A stretch of 64,000 nucleotides of DNA, taken from the NCBI GenBank assembly GCA_027475525.1, contig JAMWFC010000088.1, positions 1,023,534-1,087,533 of the forward strand, given 5' to 3'. The translations under genes were made by a program, and so were the position numbers. Origin of the DNA: Macrolepiota albuminosa (lineage: Eukaryota; Basidiomycota; Agaricomycetes; Agaricales; Agaricaceae). This document shows positions 48,209-59,620 of the stretch, one piece after another. The notes under the pieces were generated by a model. That model did not search any database. It was not told the DNA's origin and saw only the letters and a list, made by a program, of their open reading frames with translations. The stretch's first letter is position 1. Each line of letters begins with the position of its first letter.

Positions 48209-49277
48209 TGATGATGCCAACTGTAGTTGGATGCACTGGATGTATACGCAGTACAACGCTGTCTCCAGCATTTGGCGCACATAGTTATGAGGAGTCCCAA
48301 CAGAGTCCCGGTGTGCTCAAGCAAAGGTGATAAAATGACACACTAGACAATAGCGCCTCATGTGCTACCTGGCAAACGGTAAGCATCGCAGTTTACACAA
48401 AGATATAGAAGAAAAGGTGAATAGCACCTTGTAGTGTGCCTGTAAGTAGCACCATAAATGATGAAGACGAGATAAACAAGGCTAGTGCCTGACTTAGTGA
48501 CAAAGTTTGAGCAAGCTAGCGCAATTTGAATGCTGAGTGTAACTTGGGTTCTCAAGAAGTTATGATTTGTTGCTATATATATCCAGAGTAGCTATCTTTT
48601 ATACTATGTGCTACTATATTTTTAAAATGAGTCCATTCATGGCACTACCAATTAGCACCTCTCCTTGTGGTTGTAGGTAACAGCGACCTGTCAACGGCAA
48701 CTGGCACACATAGGGCAACAGCGACTAACGGCGTTATAGCCCATTGGCCATGGCAACTCTAAACTGACTTAAACTTTGTATAAGTCTGCTCACTTTTTAG
48801 TGTAATTCCGATTGGCCAGGCCTTGGCAGGGTATGGTCAGAAAATCCTCAACAGACACTGTGAGTTCTGCTGCTGGCACTAAATCTGGTATCAATTCTTG
48901 ATGAATAAAATGTCAGGCTAGAGTATATCCTGTTCTGTCGCTGCTGATTCTTTAGACTTCTGATTAAAGTGCCTTGTCCAATGGCAGCGCCTAATGCTAA
49001 CCCCTTTATGGAACTGATCAGGGTTTGGTCAAAGTCATGTCCCCACCGTCATGCTAGCGCCCTGAGTCCTTGGTCTCCTAATTCTCTAAGGTCAATAAAT
49101 AGTATATGCTGAAGGCTTAGTAGTGGTGGTTTAGACTGATAATCAGCGCCTATAATTGAGTGCTAAGGTCCGTGGTTTTCTGTATCCAAGAGGATCACTA
49201 GGGTCTCAAGTATGGCCTGTGTCTATAGGCCTGTAGTGTGCCCCTTGATGCACTCAGTCTGAGTAGAAGCCTATTAA
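48209..49277 (-). repeat. LTR, about 1.07 kb (family A), left copy
   Basis: Homologous along its length to 55401-56443. In minus orientation it starts TAATAGGCTTCTACTCAG (the other copy has TGATAGG) and ends GTTGGCATCATCA. Both copies are rich in AGCGC. It serves as the 5' LTR of the gag/protease relic on its left. No polypurine tract lies on its right side, as expected for a 5' LTR. Confidence 0.8.
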
Positions 49278-50197
49278 CGTAGCCATCAAAAACAGTGTAA
49301 GGAGAGAGTCTTGATATTTTGTCAGGTTCCGCTGAGTTGGGGGCTTTCCAGGAAAGCAACACCCTCATGAGGCAGACTTGATCTATACAGTGGCTCAAAA
49401 AACTGTCCCAATGTTTCATACTTTTTGAAAGATGACATTGGCATGAAGGATGGGAAGTACATAAAATCCTGATTAAATCATGTAAATTACTATGGCATCG
49501 TAGCTACAAAATGAGCTTAGGTTTATGTAATCAAGATCAAAACCGATGGAGCAATAGCCATTTTAAAATATTCACTCATTGGGACAGTTTTTTGAGCATC
49601 TCTAATTTTTCAGGTTTATCCCTATTTTACTCAGAAATAAAGAGTAGGTTGCATGTGGGAATATAAACAAAGTCATGTGACCATGTTTAGATATATTTGG
49701 GAGTAGTTCAAGCTGGTTGAACCACATCTTGACCTTCAACCACTATCATGAAACCTATTCCTTCTGCACAACACTCTACTGTTGCTTCTCTTCTTGCTTA
49801 AGGGTATTCTCTGGTCAGATTGGGGCTCAAACTGGTTTAGGGAAGTCTACTACTGGGAGGATTGGTAGAGAGTTGGAGATGGACAAGGAAAACCATCCTG
49901 GAGGCCGTCCTGCTAAGCTTACTCCATGTGATAAACAGGCTATTATTCGACAAATCTCAACTGGAAGACTTGATACAGCTGTCCAGGCCACTAATTTTAT
50001 CAACAACATCATTTTCAACCCTGTCTCTTCCAAGACTGTCTGGAATGTGTTGAAGGAGGAGGGGTATTGGTCTGCTACCAAGAGAAAAGTTCCTATGCTC
50101 AAAGCTAAACATTGACAACTACAGCTTAAATGGGCTCAAAAGCATCAGAACTGGACTATAGAGGACTGGAAAAGGGTGTTGTGGACAGATGAGACAA

Positions 50198-50738
50198 TGT
50201 GCATGAGAGATTAGGAGGATGTTTTGCGTGTAGTCTCTGAGGGACCTACTTTTGCATATAAATATACAATTTGGTTTCCTGCTGATTGTCTATTACCCTT
50301 CCGCGTGTAGTCTCTGAGGGACCTACTTTTGCATATAAATATACAATTTGGTTTCCTGCTGATTGTCTATTACCCTTCCCCACCCCGACCTGCGGCCGAC
50401 CTCTTAATTTTAATTTAAGACAATTTGCAGCAAAGCTGGTATCGATATACAATCATATTGTGATATCAGTACGTTCAACGACTAACAAGTGAGTAATATC
50501 AACAATATTCTTGACACGAGCGCCCAACAACTAATTTTTGATCTTCGAACTTCGATCTTCGATCTACAATCTACGAACTACGTACTACTACTACTACTAC
50601 TACTAGTACTACTACTACTCCGTAGGACTACTCCGTAGGCCTTCGCTCCTTCGGCGCTGGAAAATAAATAAATTGTAATTAGCCCCCCCCCGTCCTTCTC
50701 CGTCCCTACGGAATCATAACTAAGGCCTTCGGCCTTAT
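50198..50738. other. Foreign insert in the Tc1 gene, possibly mitochondrial DNA
   Basis: About 540 bp with no homology to Tc1 elements, set exactly between two conserved transposase segments. It is AT-rich with a CTA/ACT microsatellite (50582-50620) and short GC palindromes (TCCGTAGGACTACTCCGTAG, TAAGGCCTTCGGCCTTA), a texture typical of fungal mitochondrial intergenic DNA. No terminal repeats or target duplication found. A 77-bp duplication begins at 50226, near its left edge, so a misassembly is possible. Confidence 0.45.
50226..50379. repeat. Exact 77-bp tandem duplication
   Basis: 50226-50302 equals 50303-50379. Probable assembly overlap. Confidence 0.92.
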
Positions 50739-51459
50739 TAACAGGATTGGGTCAGATGGGAAGCAGTATGTGTGGAAGCTACAAGAAGAAGACATTTCAG
50801 ACTGAACAACTACACCTACTGTGAAGCATGGAGGAGGGAATAATCTCATGGTATGGGGCTGTATGAGTTGGAATGAGGTAGAAAAGCTTGTAGAGGTGGT
50901 GGGGATCATGAATGCAGAGCAGTGCTCTGAAATTTTAGATGATGGAGCAAAGGAGAATTTTGAGAAGTTGGAGATGGAGGAGGGTGCCCACTACTTTCAA
51001 CAGGACAATAACTCCAAACACAACTCCAAGAGGGCTGACAAGTGGTTTGAGGACAGCAACTTTAATGTCCTTTGGTGGCCAGCCCAATCCCCTGATCTCA
51101 ACCCTATTGAACATCTCTAGGAGTACCTCAAAGAGCAACTTAGGCAGTATGAAACACCTCCTTATGGTGTGCATGAATTATGGGAGAGGGTTGCAAAGGA
51201 GTGGGATAAAATACCACCAGAGGTATGCCAAAGACTAATAGAAAGCATGCCTAGAAGGATTCAAGCAGTTATCAAAGCAAATAGAGGACATACAAAGTAC
51301 TAGATACTAAAATTAGAGATGCTCAAAAAACTGTCCCAATGAGTGAATATTTTAAAATGGCTATTGCTCCATCAGTTTTGATCTTGATTACATAAACTTA
51401 GATTTATTTTGTAGCTACGATGCCATAGTAATTTACATGATTTAATCAGGATTTTATGT

Positions 51460-51613
51460 ACTTCCCATCCTTCATGCCAATGTCATCTTTCAAAAAGTAT
51501 GAAACATTGGGACAGTTTTTTGAGCCACTGTATGTAACTTCCCATCCTTCATGCCAATGTCATCTTTCAAAAAGTATGAAACATTGGGACAGTTTTTTGA
51601 GCCACTGTATGTA
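51460..51613. repeat. Exact 77-bp tandem duplication
   Basis: 51460-51536 equals 51537-51613, at the right end of the Tc1 element. It makes the inverted-repeat tip appear twice. Probable assembly overlap. Confidence 0.92.
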
Positions 51614-51949
51614 CTCGGGTATCTGGAACTCTGGACTGAGCTCTGGGATTCAAGACATGAACAGGGGATTCCCGGAGTGTGGGACTTAGTCTAGAAATCA
51701 GGTGAAGTCGAAAAGAATTAGAGGTTTTGAGTTGAGTCAAGAACCGGAGGTTCTAGGACGAGACCCAGTGAGTAAAATTTAAGTCATAAAGTGCATACCA
51801 ATCTTAAGAGCATGCAAACAAATTGAGTGTGCCAGTTGAAGTGTGCCAGCCAAGCATACCAGTCAGTGCATACCAGTCAATCAAAGGACACACAAGCAAT
51901 CAAATATAATATCAAGACTAGCATACAACAAGCGGGTAGCTACTATTAA

Positions 51950-52328
51950 ATACCGGTGGGAGCTGCTCCAGGTTCCTGAGGGGTTCTGGGATGTCTGGGG
52001 CAGTTCCAGGAGTTAATGGGCGGCAGTGGAAGAAGGAAAAACTGTATACCAGGGATCGTGCATGCAGGGCACGCAATCAATTGGCATGGAAGGGTGTCCT
52101 GATGCGTGATGTGTGATGGCTGGAGTAGTTGACATGATCTGATGATTGGCATGTGCTGGTGGACAATTCTGGGTTTTGTGCAGCAGGGCTATCAGGGGGT
52201 GTGGCATGATGGCAGGGCTTGATGTGCAGCTTGATGTGCATGATAGTGGTGGGAGCGGTCCTGATGGCAGGAGTTGTGTCATGGGGTTGGTGAAGGGGCC
52301 CCAGATGGAGCTCTGAGGATGTCCTGGG
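51950..52328 (+). other. Ty3 relic interior, no domain recognised
   Basis: Sequence between the LTR and the integrase relic. No open frame with a known domain; gag, protease and RT appear to be deleted. Confidence 0.4.
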
Positions 52329-53560
52329 GTGGTTCCAGGTGCGAAGGGCATGACAGCCAAAAAGATGAGTCAATTTTGCTCAACATGCAAGCAATGTCAA
52401 TGGTCAAAGATCTCGACATTGAAGCCCCCAGGAAAGCTACATTTGCTTCTGATCCTAGTAAAACCCTGGGACTCTATTGGAATGGACTTTATTTGTCTAT
52501 TCCCTGAGTTGAAAGGCTGTAACTACCTGTGGGTAGTGATCCGTCAAATGACCAGTATGGTCCATCTCATTTCTGTGAGGACAACCATGACAGCTGCACT
52601 GCAGACTTGTCATGGATTTATCTCAAAGAGATAGTATGTCTCCATGGACTGCCCAGCTCAATTGTCAGCAATTGAGATTCCAAATTTACTTCCAAATAGT
52701 GGAAGGAACTACACAATTTGCTTGGAGCAAAACTGCTCAATCTTTTCATCTGCAAATAGATGGACAGACAGAATGTGCAAATATAAATATAGCACAGATA
52801 CTCCAAGCCTTTATGCATCCTGACCAGAAAGACTGGGTTGATAAATGCCCACTTGTTGAATTCACAATAAACATGAGCATATCAGAAACCACAGGGTACT
52901 TACTCTTTGAACTCAGTAATGGCTATATGCCATCCATGATTTGCGAACTTCATACTGACGAATTTATTCATGTTAGAGTTAAACAGTTTGTGTGCAACAT
53001 GCTAAGGAACTTAGTGGATGCCCATGATGCAATTATAGAATTGTATGTGTGGTAAACAAAACATGCAAATAATTACAGGCGTGATGAACCAGACATCAAG
53101 AAAGGGAGCCTAGTTTACCTTTTAATGAAGAACTTGAACCTGCCAAAAGACAGAATGGACAAGTTGTATTCCAAGTGGATTGGACTGTATAGAATCCTCA
53201 AAGCTGAACCTAGCACGTCTAATTACATGTTAGAACTATCCTGGACGCTGCAGGCATGCAGAATAGTGCCTAAGTTTCATGTGTCACTGTTGTGACTGTA
53301 CCTCACTAGTAGTGATGTGCTGTTCCCTAATCACACAACTTCAGAGCTGTATGTATGACTTTGGAACTGGTGATGACCAGGAATAATTTGTGGATGACCT
53401 CATAAGTCATAGATAGACAGGAAGACACCTCAAATTTGAGGTAAGATGGAGCTTAGGTGATACTACCTGGGAGCTGTTTGTAAGCTACAAGAATCTTGCA
53501 GTGCTGGACTGGTCTCTAGAGCTGCAAAGTATGAAACTGTAATGGAGTTACGGATTTTGA
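52329..53560 (+). pseudogene. Ty3/Gypsy integrase and chromodomain relic
   Basis: Zinc-motif end FCSTCKQCQWSK (52370), then core segments SIGMDFICLFPELKGC (first Asp, 52480) and LWVVIRQMTSMVHLISVRTT (52530). A frameshift follows near 52610, then QIDGQTECANINIAQILQAF (52750), DWVDKCPLVEFTINMSISET (52833) and GYMPSM. Downstream are the GSLVYLL and KWIGLYRILKAEPS region (53105-53200) and a degenerate chromodomain (FEVRWSLGDTTWE, 53435). Several stops. The segment with the second catalytic Asp is poorly preserved. RT and gag are missing. Confidence 0.9.
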
Positions 53561-53611
53561 AAGAGCTTAAGTCACACAGAACAGAATCAGACCAGACCGG
53601 TCTATTGACTA

Positions 53612-53770
53612 TGTAGTGTATAACGAGATTAAGCTGCTTATTAAGCAGCAGGTATGTACATATTTATAATTATGTAACTATTATTATATTATGATAAATA
53701 TAATATAATATTTTAAGTATCTAGTAAGTAAATGCTATATGGCCAACGCCATATAGTGGACTACGCTACA
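53612..53770 (-). repeat. Short LTR-like sequence with polypurine tract
   Basis: On the minus strand TGTAGCGTAGTCC...TATACACTACA, 159 bp, preceded by the purine tract AATTGGGGGGTG (53769-53780). Its position directly downstream of the ORF at 53791-55366 fits the 3' LTR of a minus-strand retroelement. No second copy was found in the window. Confidence 0.5.
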
Positions 53771-53790
53771 CACCCCCCAATTAGACTGAA

Positions 53791-55366
53791 TTACAGTCTC
53801 AAAACACTCCGACGGTCAGGCCATGGGTAAGTCAGGAATGGGGGCAATTGGAGAGTCCCTGGGCTCCCAGAATAGATCGGCAGTCGCATCGTCCATATTG
53901 TAGTCAAGGAGTTCATCCTCAGGTGCGGGCTCATGAGAGGTGCCCAATGGCCCTGCCAGAGGCAGGGAGTTGTCATAGTCCTATAGCAGGGACAGCATAA
54001 TAGTAGGGTCAAAAGTTGGCCCCAGAGTAGGAGGTTGGGGATAAGGGAGATCCTTATTGTTGGATGGGTACTGGCACATCCAGATCTCTTGGGTGTGAAT
54101 GTCTTGCCCGATGAGGAGATACATCCCCTTGGTGAACGCGTTGTCAAATGCACAATGACTCTCCTGTTGCTGGAGCATTAGTTGTTGGTGGTCACCAATG
54201 GTGGCTTCATGCCACCCATCCCACTGAGTAAGGGACTGGGGTGTCCTGTAGTGATCGAGGTGTTGCAGCTTCTCGTCATTGATGGTGGCCGCCTCATTGT
54301 AGAGCCAGCTGTCACTGAAGAAAATGTGGGCCAAGTAGGTGACCCCATAGGTGTATGCATGGTCAGCCCAGCTGACCAGAATTTGATTGTGAAGAAGGAC
54401 ACATAACGTGTCTGAAGTGGTGAAGACAGAAGCTGAAGCTTCTAGAATGTTCACAGCCCAAGCCTTGAAGGTCGGGTCCTCGGTGGAAAGGGGCACAAAG
54501 GATTGCCCCGTAGCTGCCTTGTATTTGGTGACAGCCTCTTTATAGATGCCTGGCCGTGCAAAGACATAAGCCAGGTGCTTGTGCACTGTGGACTTGGAGG
54601 GGCGGCTCACGCAGAGAGTGCATACAAGCGCAAACCCAAAGAGGCTGCGCCAATGAATGCGCATAGCACGGTCCATGGCCAGACCAGTCCATATGTTGGG
54701 TGTCTCAGGACGCCCATAGAGAAGGGCATATGAGCCCAGATAGTCCAAAGCAAAAGGTTGCTTTGGGTCAGGGGGAGTTAGGCCAACAAAGGCCAGCCTC
54801 CCACTTTCCTTGCGGTGGTAGATCTGCAAAGGAGCAATCATCCACGGGACTTTCTCCTGCTCCTCCAAACTTGCAAAAGGTACTGCAATAGTCTTGTATG
54901 GGACCTTGTCGAGTAGTTGAGATATTACTCTGTCTCAGGCTGTGGGGTGACAATTCATAGTCACCTGTTTGAATTTGTTGAGCAAGAGGTAGCCCAACTG
55001 ATGCTGACAAATTGGCATAAACTGGTTGTTCACCAGTGCATGGAGCCTGCGGAGCTCTTGAGGGCTGTGGGGGAACCCGCAAGGTGCAACTTGGTACACC
55101 TTACTGTTATGGGGTGTATGCACAGCATTGCCCTCTTTGTTGGCCTCGAAGGCCCTGGCTGCACAGGCTTCCTGCCCAATGAAGATAGTGTTGGTCACTG
55201 GTGACCAGTAGAATTGGGGAGACAACCCTGTGCCGAAGAACAAGTTCTGATGCTTGATAGTGTGATCACAATAGATCACAACGCTGAGCGCATCAGGGAT
55301 GCACCTGGTCTCATTCTCGAGGAGGGCAGCTCCTTGTTTGGCGCTATCTTGTGCCTGACGGTCCAT
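53791..55366 (-). pseudogene. Unknown protein encoded between two LTRs
   Basis: Starts MDRQAQDSAKQGAAL at 55366, 35 nt from the family A LTR. One TGA (near 54933) splits it; the frame continues upstream of MEEQEKVPWMIAPLQIYHRK (54868) to about 53981, and acidic sequence follows to 53791. About 500 residues. No zinc knuckle, protease or polymerase motif, no signal peptide, no clear membrane segment. The composition is that of a globular protein (FVPLSTEDPTFKAW, WLYNEAATINDEKLQHL, CQYPSNNKDLPYP). It may be a non-canonical gag of a Ty3 element or a captured gene. I do not recognise the family. Confidence 0.55.
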
Positions 55367-55400
55367 CTTGGCCTGTCAATTACTGTTGCGCCCCTCACGC

Positions 55401-56443
55401 TGATGACGCCAACTGTGGTTGGGTGTGCTGGATGTATATGCAGTACAATGCCGTCTCCAGCGCTTGGCATGCATAGTTGTGAGGAGTCCTGACAGGGTCC
55501 CGGTGTGCTCGAGTGGAGGTGATAAAACGATGTGCTAAATTATAGCGCTTCAGGGGCTACCTGGCAGATGGTAAGTGTTGTAGCTTAAACAAAGATATTG
55601 AAGAAAAGATGAGTAGTGCAGCATATTGTGCCCATAGGTGGCACCATAAACGACAAAGACGAGATAGATGAGGCTAGCGCCCGACTTAGTGACAAAGTCA
55701 AAGAAAGCTAGCGCAATTTGAACACTAAGTGTAACTGTGTGCTCAAGAGGTTACAATTCGTTGTTATATACATGGAATGTAGCTAGTTTTTATATTATGC
55801 GCTACAGTATTTCCAAAATAAGTCCATTGATGGTGCTACCAATTAGCACCTCTCCTTGTGGTTGTAGCTAACAGTCACCTGTCAACGGCGACCTGCAGCA
55901 CATGGATGATGGTGACCAACGGCGACTCTAAAACTAAGAAATGGTACGAGTTTGCTCACTTTTTGATGTTATTTAATTGGCCCTGCCATTCTGGTGTATG
56001 GTCAGAAAATCCTTGACAGACGCCGTGAGCGCTAATCCCAGCGCTAAACATTGTACCATCTTTTGATAGATTTGAATGTCGGGTCTGCGTGTATCCTGTC
56101 TCATCGTCATTGCTTCCTTTAGACTTCTGATTGAAGTGCCTCGGTGATTGACAGCGCCAATTACTAACTCCTTTCGGTACTGATCGGGGTTTGGTCAGAG
56201 TCAATTTCCCTCCATTGTGCTAGCGCTATGAGTTCTGAGCCTCCTTGGTCTTCAAAGTAGGTGAATGGAGTGTGCTGAGGAATTGATACTGGTGATTTTT
56301 AAGGTAAATGGATAAGTCCTGCCATAGAGCAACAGCGCTAGGGCTGCTCTGTGCCCAAGCTGGTTGCTAGAGTCTCCAGTGTGTCAAGTGTTGGTTGACC
56401 TATAATGTACCTTGATGCGCTCAGTCTGAGTAGAAGCCTATCA
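55401..56443 (-). repeat. LTR, 1043 bp (family A), right copy; 3' LTR of the right-hand Ty3 element
   Basis: In minus orientation TGATAGGCTTCTACTCAG...CAGTTGGCGTCATCA. On the right it adjoins CAGTTGGGGGGAGA (56444-56457), a polypurine tract in minus orientation, so the internal region of its element lies to the right, where a minus-strand integrase is found (63210-64000). It could also act as 5' LTR for the ORF at 53791-55366, giving two elements that share an LTR. Confidence 0.75.
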
Positions 56444-56533
56444 TCTCCCCCCAACTGAAAAATTGACTGTCCTCAGTCAAATGCCGTCATTAATCTGACT
56501 GTGCTATGGTCCGTGTGATGCTGCCGGTGCCAT

Positions 56534-56541
56534 ATAAAATC
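56534..56541 (+). promoter_or_regulatory. TATA box of cassette gene 1
   Basis: TATAAAAT, 48 nt before the ATG at 56589. Confidence 0.5.
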
Positions 56542-56588
56542 CTCTTCAAGCTTTATCTCCTTGTATTTTTTGTCCCATCTGCTTCAGC

Positions 56589-59097
56589 ATGTTCAATTTC
56601 AATGCCTCTGCCCTTCGTAACTTCCTGGCTAAAGCCTCCTATTTATTTGATTGCACTAAGAATGTCGGTCCCGCTGATGTGCCACAGACCGTCCCTGGCA
56701 TAATGCAACTTTATCAGCAGTGGCTGGTTGTACATGGCTCTGACAGTTCCTGGGAGCGGGGCGTTGAGGTTCGCGAGTGGTGCATAGCCCGGTACCGTGA
56801 ATATGAAGGTGCCAAATAGTTGCGCCTATTTACGGACCTTTTTGTAAGTTTTTAAGTTTGATTTTGGCTTTGTAGTGCTAAGGTTCAGCACCCATACTAG
56901 GCTCCCTCCTTATCCAACAAGATCGATGCGTTGTTGGCTAGTACTGAGGTTAGCAAAGTAAGTTCCTCCTTTTCTTCCCCAACTTCCCAATGTTTAACCT
57001 TGAGTAGTCAGTTGCTACGTCTCCCACTATCGCCAGTCTTCCTAATGCCTCCTTGGCCTCCACTGTCCCTTCTGTTCCTACTGCTCCTCCTTCTTTGACT
57101 TCTGTTCAGCCTCCTTCCAATCTTGGCAGCCCTTTTCGTGGTGCTGCTTCTTCCACTTGCCCTGCCCCAAGTGCTGCTTCTCCCATTCGCACTGCCCCTC
57201 CCCATTTGGCCATTAAACGTATTGCCATTTCTTGCAGCAAACCACAAGCTGGCCCAACGCATCCAACTTCCCATGGTCCCCCACATAATTTTGCTATTGT
57301 CATTGAACGAGCACCCCCTGCTCATGTTAGTTCTCCCAAACATACTGTGTGTCCCTCCCCTATCTCCCTTATTCCATTTTACTGATTTATCCCCCATCTA
57401 GATCAATCTCCCTGCTCATGTTGCCCCTTTGTATGTTGTAAGTATTTGTTTGTTGTTGCTAGACTCTAGTGCCTAATCTCTGATGTTGATAGGTGCCTAA
57501 CCAGACCATGTTCACCGATGCAGAGCTTCGTGACCTTTTGTGTCTTCATCGCAATACTACCGTTATTGATACCGGCCTCCTGGCTAGTGTCCAAGTACTG
57601 GGCGCCAAGAAGAAGGTTATGATCATGCCCTTGGAACATTGCACATTTAGGGCAAAGATTGGCGCAGTAAGTACCGGTTCGTCCTTGGTAGGTTAATGAT
57701 GTTGCTAACTTCTTTCTTAGTGTGACAAATGTTGGTCTGAGAACAATTCTGAGGGCTGCTGGTTCCCTACCGCCTCTCTGCCTTGCTATCAGTGCAATGT
57801 GTTGGAACGAGGCTGCGCCTTCAACAGAATTTGTACTCGTGAACAGGGTAGGGACACTATTATGCAAAGGAACTACAAGTGCACAGTATTGGTTCGTAAC
57901 TCCCGGGACTTTGTGCTGCAGCAACGTGATCTGGTGGCTACTCATCAGCCCATGGTGATTAGCACTGCCAGCCTGGCGCTGCCAACTACCCAGGATGGCA
58001 CCACCATGGCGGCACCCTTCGCTCACTCTCCTTGTCGTCCCGTCCCTTCGAAACGTAAGCCTGTTGTTGCATCTCCTGGCAAGAGTTCTGGTAAGCGCTG
58101 TGAGTTAGCGCCTGCTACTCCTGTGGTTTTGTCTACCACTGAGTCATCTACGGATGAGGGGGAAGAGACTGAGAGAGATGCTGAGGGAGAGGATGATGAT
58201 GAAGCTGAGCCCGTCATTGATACCAATGCGCTGTTGGCGGTATGCGCTCTCCTGCTTTGCCTCACTCCCCCTATCACTGCTAACCCTCATCAGAGTGGCC
58301 CCAGTGGTAACCAGTGCATAGTTTTCTTAACTTCTTTTCTTTAGTGCTAACTCCTTGGTTGTTAGGTCCCCCACTCCTGTTCCCATTGTTGTGGATATCC
58401 TTCCTGCCGAAGATGTTGTCATGTCTGTCGCTGGCGCTACTCCTGTTCCCAAGCTGGTTGTGGCTAGCGACGCTCCTGTTGCCCTTCCTATCACTCCGTC
58501 CCTTACTCCTCCCTGCAGCTTCTCCTCTCTTGCTAGTACTTGCAAGTCTTCTATGGTGCCAGAGTCCGAAGGAACCTTGGTGCCGCAGGGTGAGCACCAT
58601 CACCGCTGGAGGTACTTGCCTTCCTACGGCATCCACCTATCCTCCGCTAGAGCCATGTCCCCCAGTGACAAGCACCATGAATGGACACCCCGTGCACCTG
58701 TAACTGTTTGGGTATGTCCTTCCTTATCAGCTTCTTCTCTCTCTTTTTCTAATTTCTTGGTAAGTTTGATCCCTTTTGAACACCCTCTCCCGCCATGCGA
58801 GTTTCTGGCGACGCCTTCCCTTGGCTTGGGAACAAGTTTTCCTATCCCGTTACTCCCCTCCGTCCTTCCGCCGACCTTTGCCAGCAACTTTGCCATATCC
58901 AGGATGCAACCAAAGTTGTTGGTTGCAAACTTGCCAACCTGCGTCCTTGTGTCTCCACCCTAGCGTGCCATGAGCTCCTCCTGCTCGAGCTCTATGATGA
59001 TGTTACTGATGCGCTTGAGTGGCAAGCGAGTAACGTGATTCAGGACAGGGACTTGCTTCCTTTGGGTGATCCCACCCTTCCCGAGTATGATCCGTAG
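56589..59097 (+). CDS. Cassette gene 1: unknown protein with Zn2Cys6-like cluster
   Basis: Intron-rich gene, start MFNFNASALRNFLAKASYLF (56589), stop at 59095. Probable parts: a helical first exon (to 56816); a Ser/Pro-rich part (57010-57385); VPNQTMFTDAELRDLL to KIGA (57492-57666); a 54-nt intron (57667-57720, GTAAGT..TCTTAG); then the cluster CDKCWSENNSEGC and CYQCNVLERGC (57721-57816), spacing C-x2-C-x8-C-x8-C-x2-C-x6-C, close to fungal Zn2Cys6 domains. A basic stretch (SKRKPVVASPGKSSGKR) and a strongly acidic stretch (58155-58220) follow; the last exon (58795-59097) is helical and ends LLPLGDPTLPEYDP. Possibly a nuclear DNA-binding protein. Exon borders other than 57667-57720 are tentative. 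Confidence 0.5.
57667..57720 (+). other. Intron in cassette gene 1 (54 nt)
   Basis: GTAAGTACC...CTTTCTTAG, phase 0, joining KIGA to CDKCW. Its plus-strand splice signals show the coding direction is opposite to the integrase. Confidence 0.7.
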
Positions 59098-59577
59098 TCG
59101 CTGGCCCGTAGTGCTTTGAACTTTGTTGGACTTTGTTAATTTTTTGATACGTACTTTGTAGTTCGTGGTACTAAAATAAATGCTCCCCCCTTGTTCCAAA
59201 ATTGTCAGTTTGTAAGTAATCAAAAGAAAAATAGGAAAAAGGGGAAACGCTCAGTAAATCATCATAGCGTAAAAACCCCTTTGCCAGCGTGGCCCAATAG
59301 CCAATATCATGCCAGCCTAGAAAGAAAAGAGTATCATCTGTAGAAAAATAAGTCGATTCATGCAAGAAGTTTAATGTATAAGAAATAGAGTGCCACTGAT
59401 TGCTTGTGGTTATTCGGTGATGGTGGCTATAAATGCTAGATCTTGAAGGTTAACTTCCTCTTTGTGCGACCTAAAAATGAGTTAAGCGCATCCTATTGAT
59501 TTGTGTTTGCATCAGAGTCCAAGCCCCTTGAGAAGTGCCCTCCCACACTGTCGCTAGTTGAAACACTGCCCGAGTCC
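59098..59577. other. Intergenic segment between cassette genes 1 and 2
   Basis: No gene seen. Duplicated at 60886-61369 between genes 2 and 3. It contains the end of gene 1's transcript and the promoter region of gene 2. Confidence 0.5.
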
Positions 59578-59585
59578 TATAAATT
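59578..59585 (+). promoter_or_regulatory. TATA box of cassette gene 2
   Basis: TATAAATT, 43 nt before the ATG at 59621. Conserved at 61370-61377 in the duplicate copy. Confidence 0.55.
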
Positions 59586-59620
59586 GCCCATGCCTTGACA
59601 GCATCTCATCAGTCTTCGCA

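Larger units (their letters stand above)
49800..51300 (+). pseudogene. Tc1-like transposase, interrupted
   Basis: N-terminal part (49820-50200): helix-turn-helix region with GKSTTGRIGRE, HPGGRPAKLTPCDKQAI, NVLKEEGYWSATKRKVPML, then WTDET, whose Asp is the first catalytic residue. It then breaks at about 50198. It resumes at 50738 with RIGSDGKQYVWK, HGGGNNLMVWGCMSW, FQQDNNSKHNSK (second Asp) and PDLNPIEHL (third acidic residue, here Glu). An in-frame TGA lies near 50802 and TAG at 51118. The enzyme cuts and pastes the element at TA sites; this copy is dead. Confidence 0.9.
49388..51607 (+). mobile_element. Tc1/mariner-type element with about 220-bp inverted repeats
   Basis: Starts CAGTGGCTCAAAAAACTG (49388) and ends with its inverse CAGTTTTTTGAGCCACTG at 51530, repeated at 51607 because of a 77-bp duplication. 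TA flanks both ends. The inverted repeats extend over about 220 bp (49388-49605 and 51312-51530). Each also holds an inner, inverted copy of the tip motif (49577-49600 and 51318-51341). It encodes a Tc1-like transposase in two pieces and is inserted in an LTR. Confidence 0.92.
49320..51950. mobile_element. LTR starting TGTCAGGTTCCGCTGA, split by a Tc1 element
   Basis: 49320-49387 and 51608-about 51925 together form an LTR of the same family as 15761-16257. The split is at a TA dinucleotide. The right end is uncertain (ATATCAAGACTAGCATACAA region, about 51925). The Ty3 integrase relic to its right (52330-53560) probably belongs to it. Confidence 0.6.
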
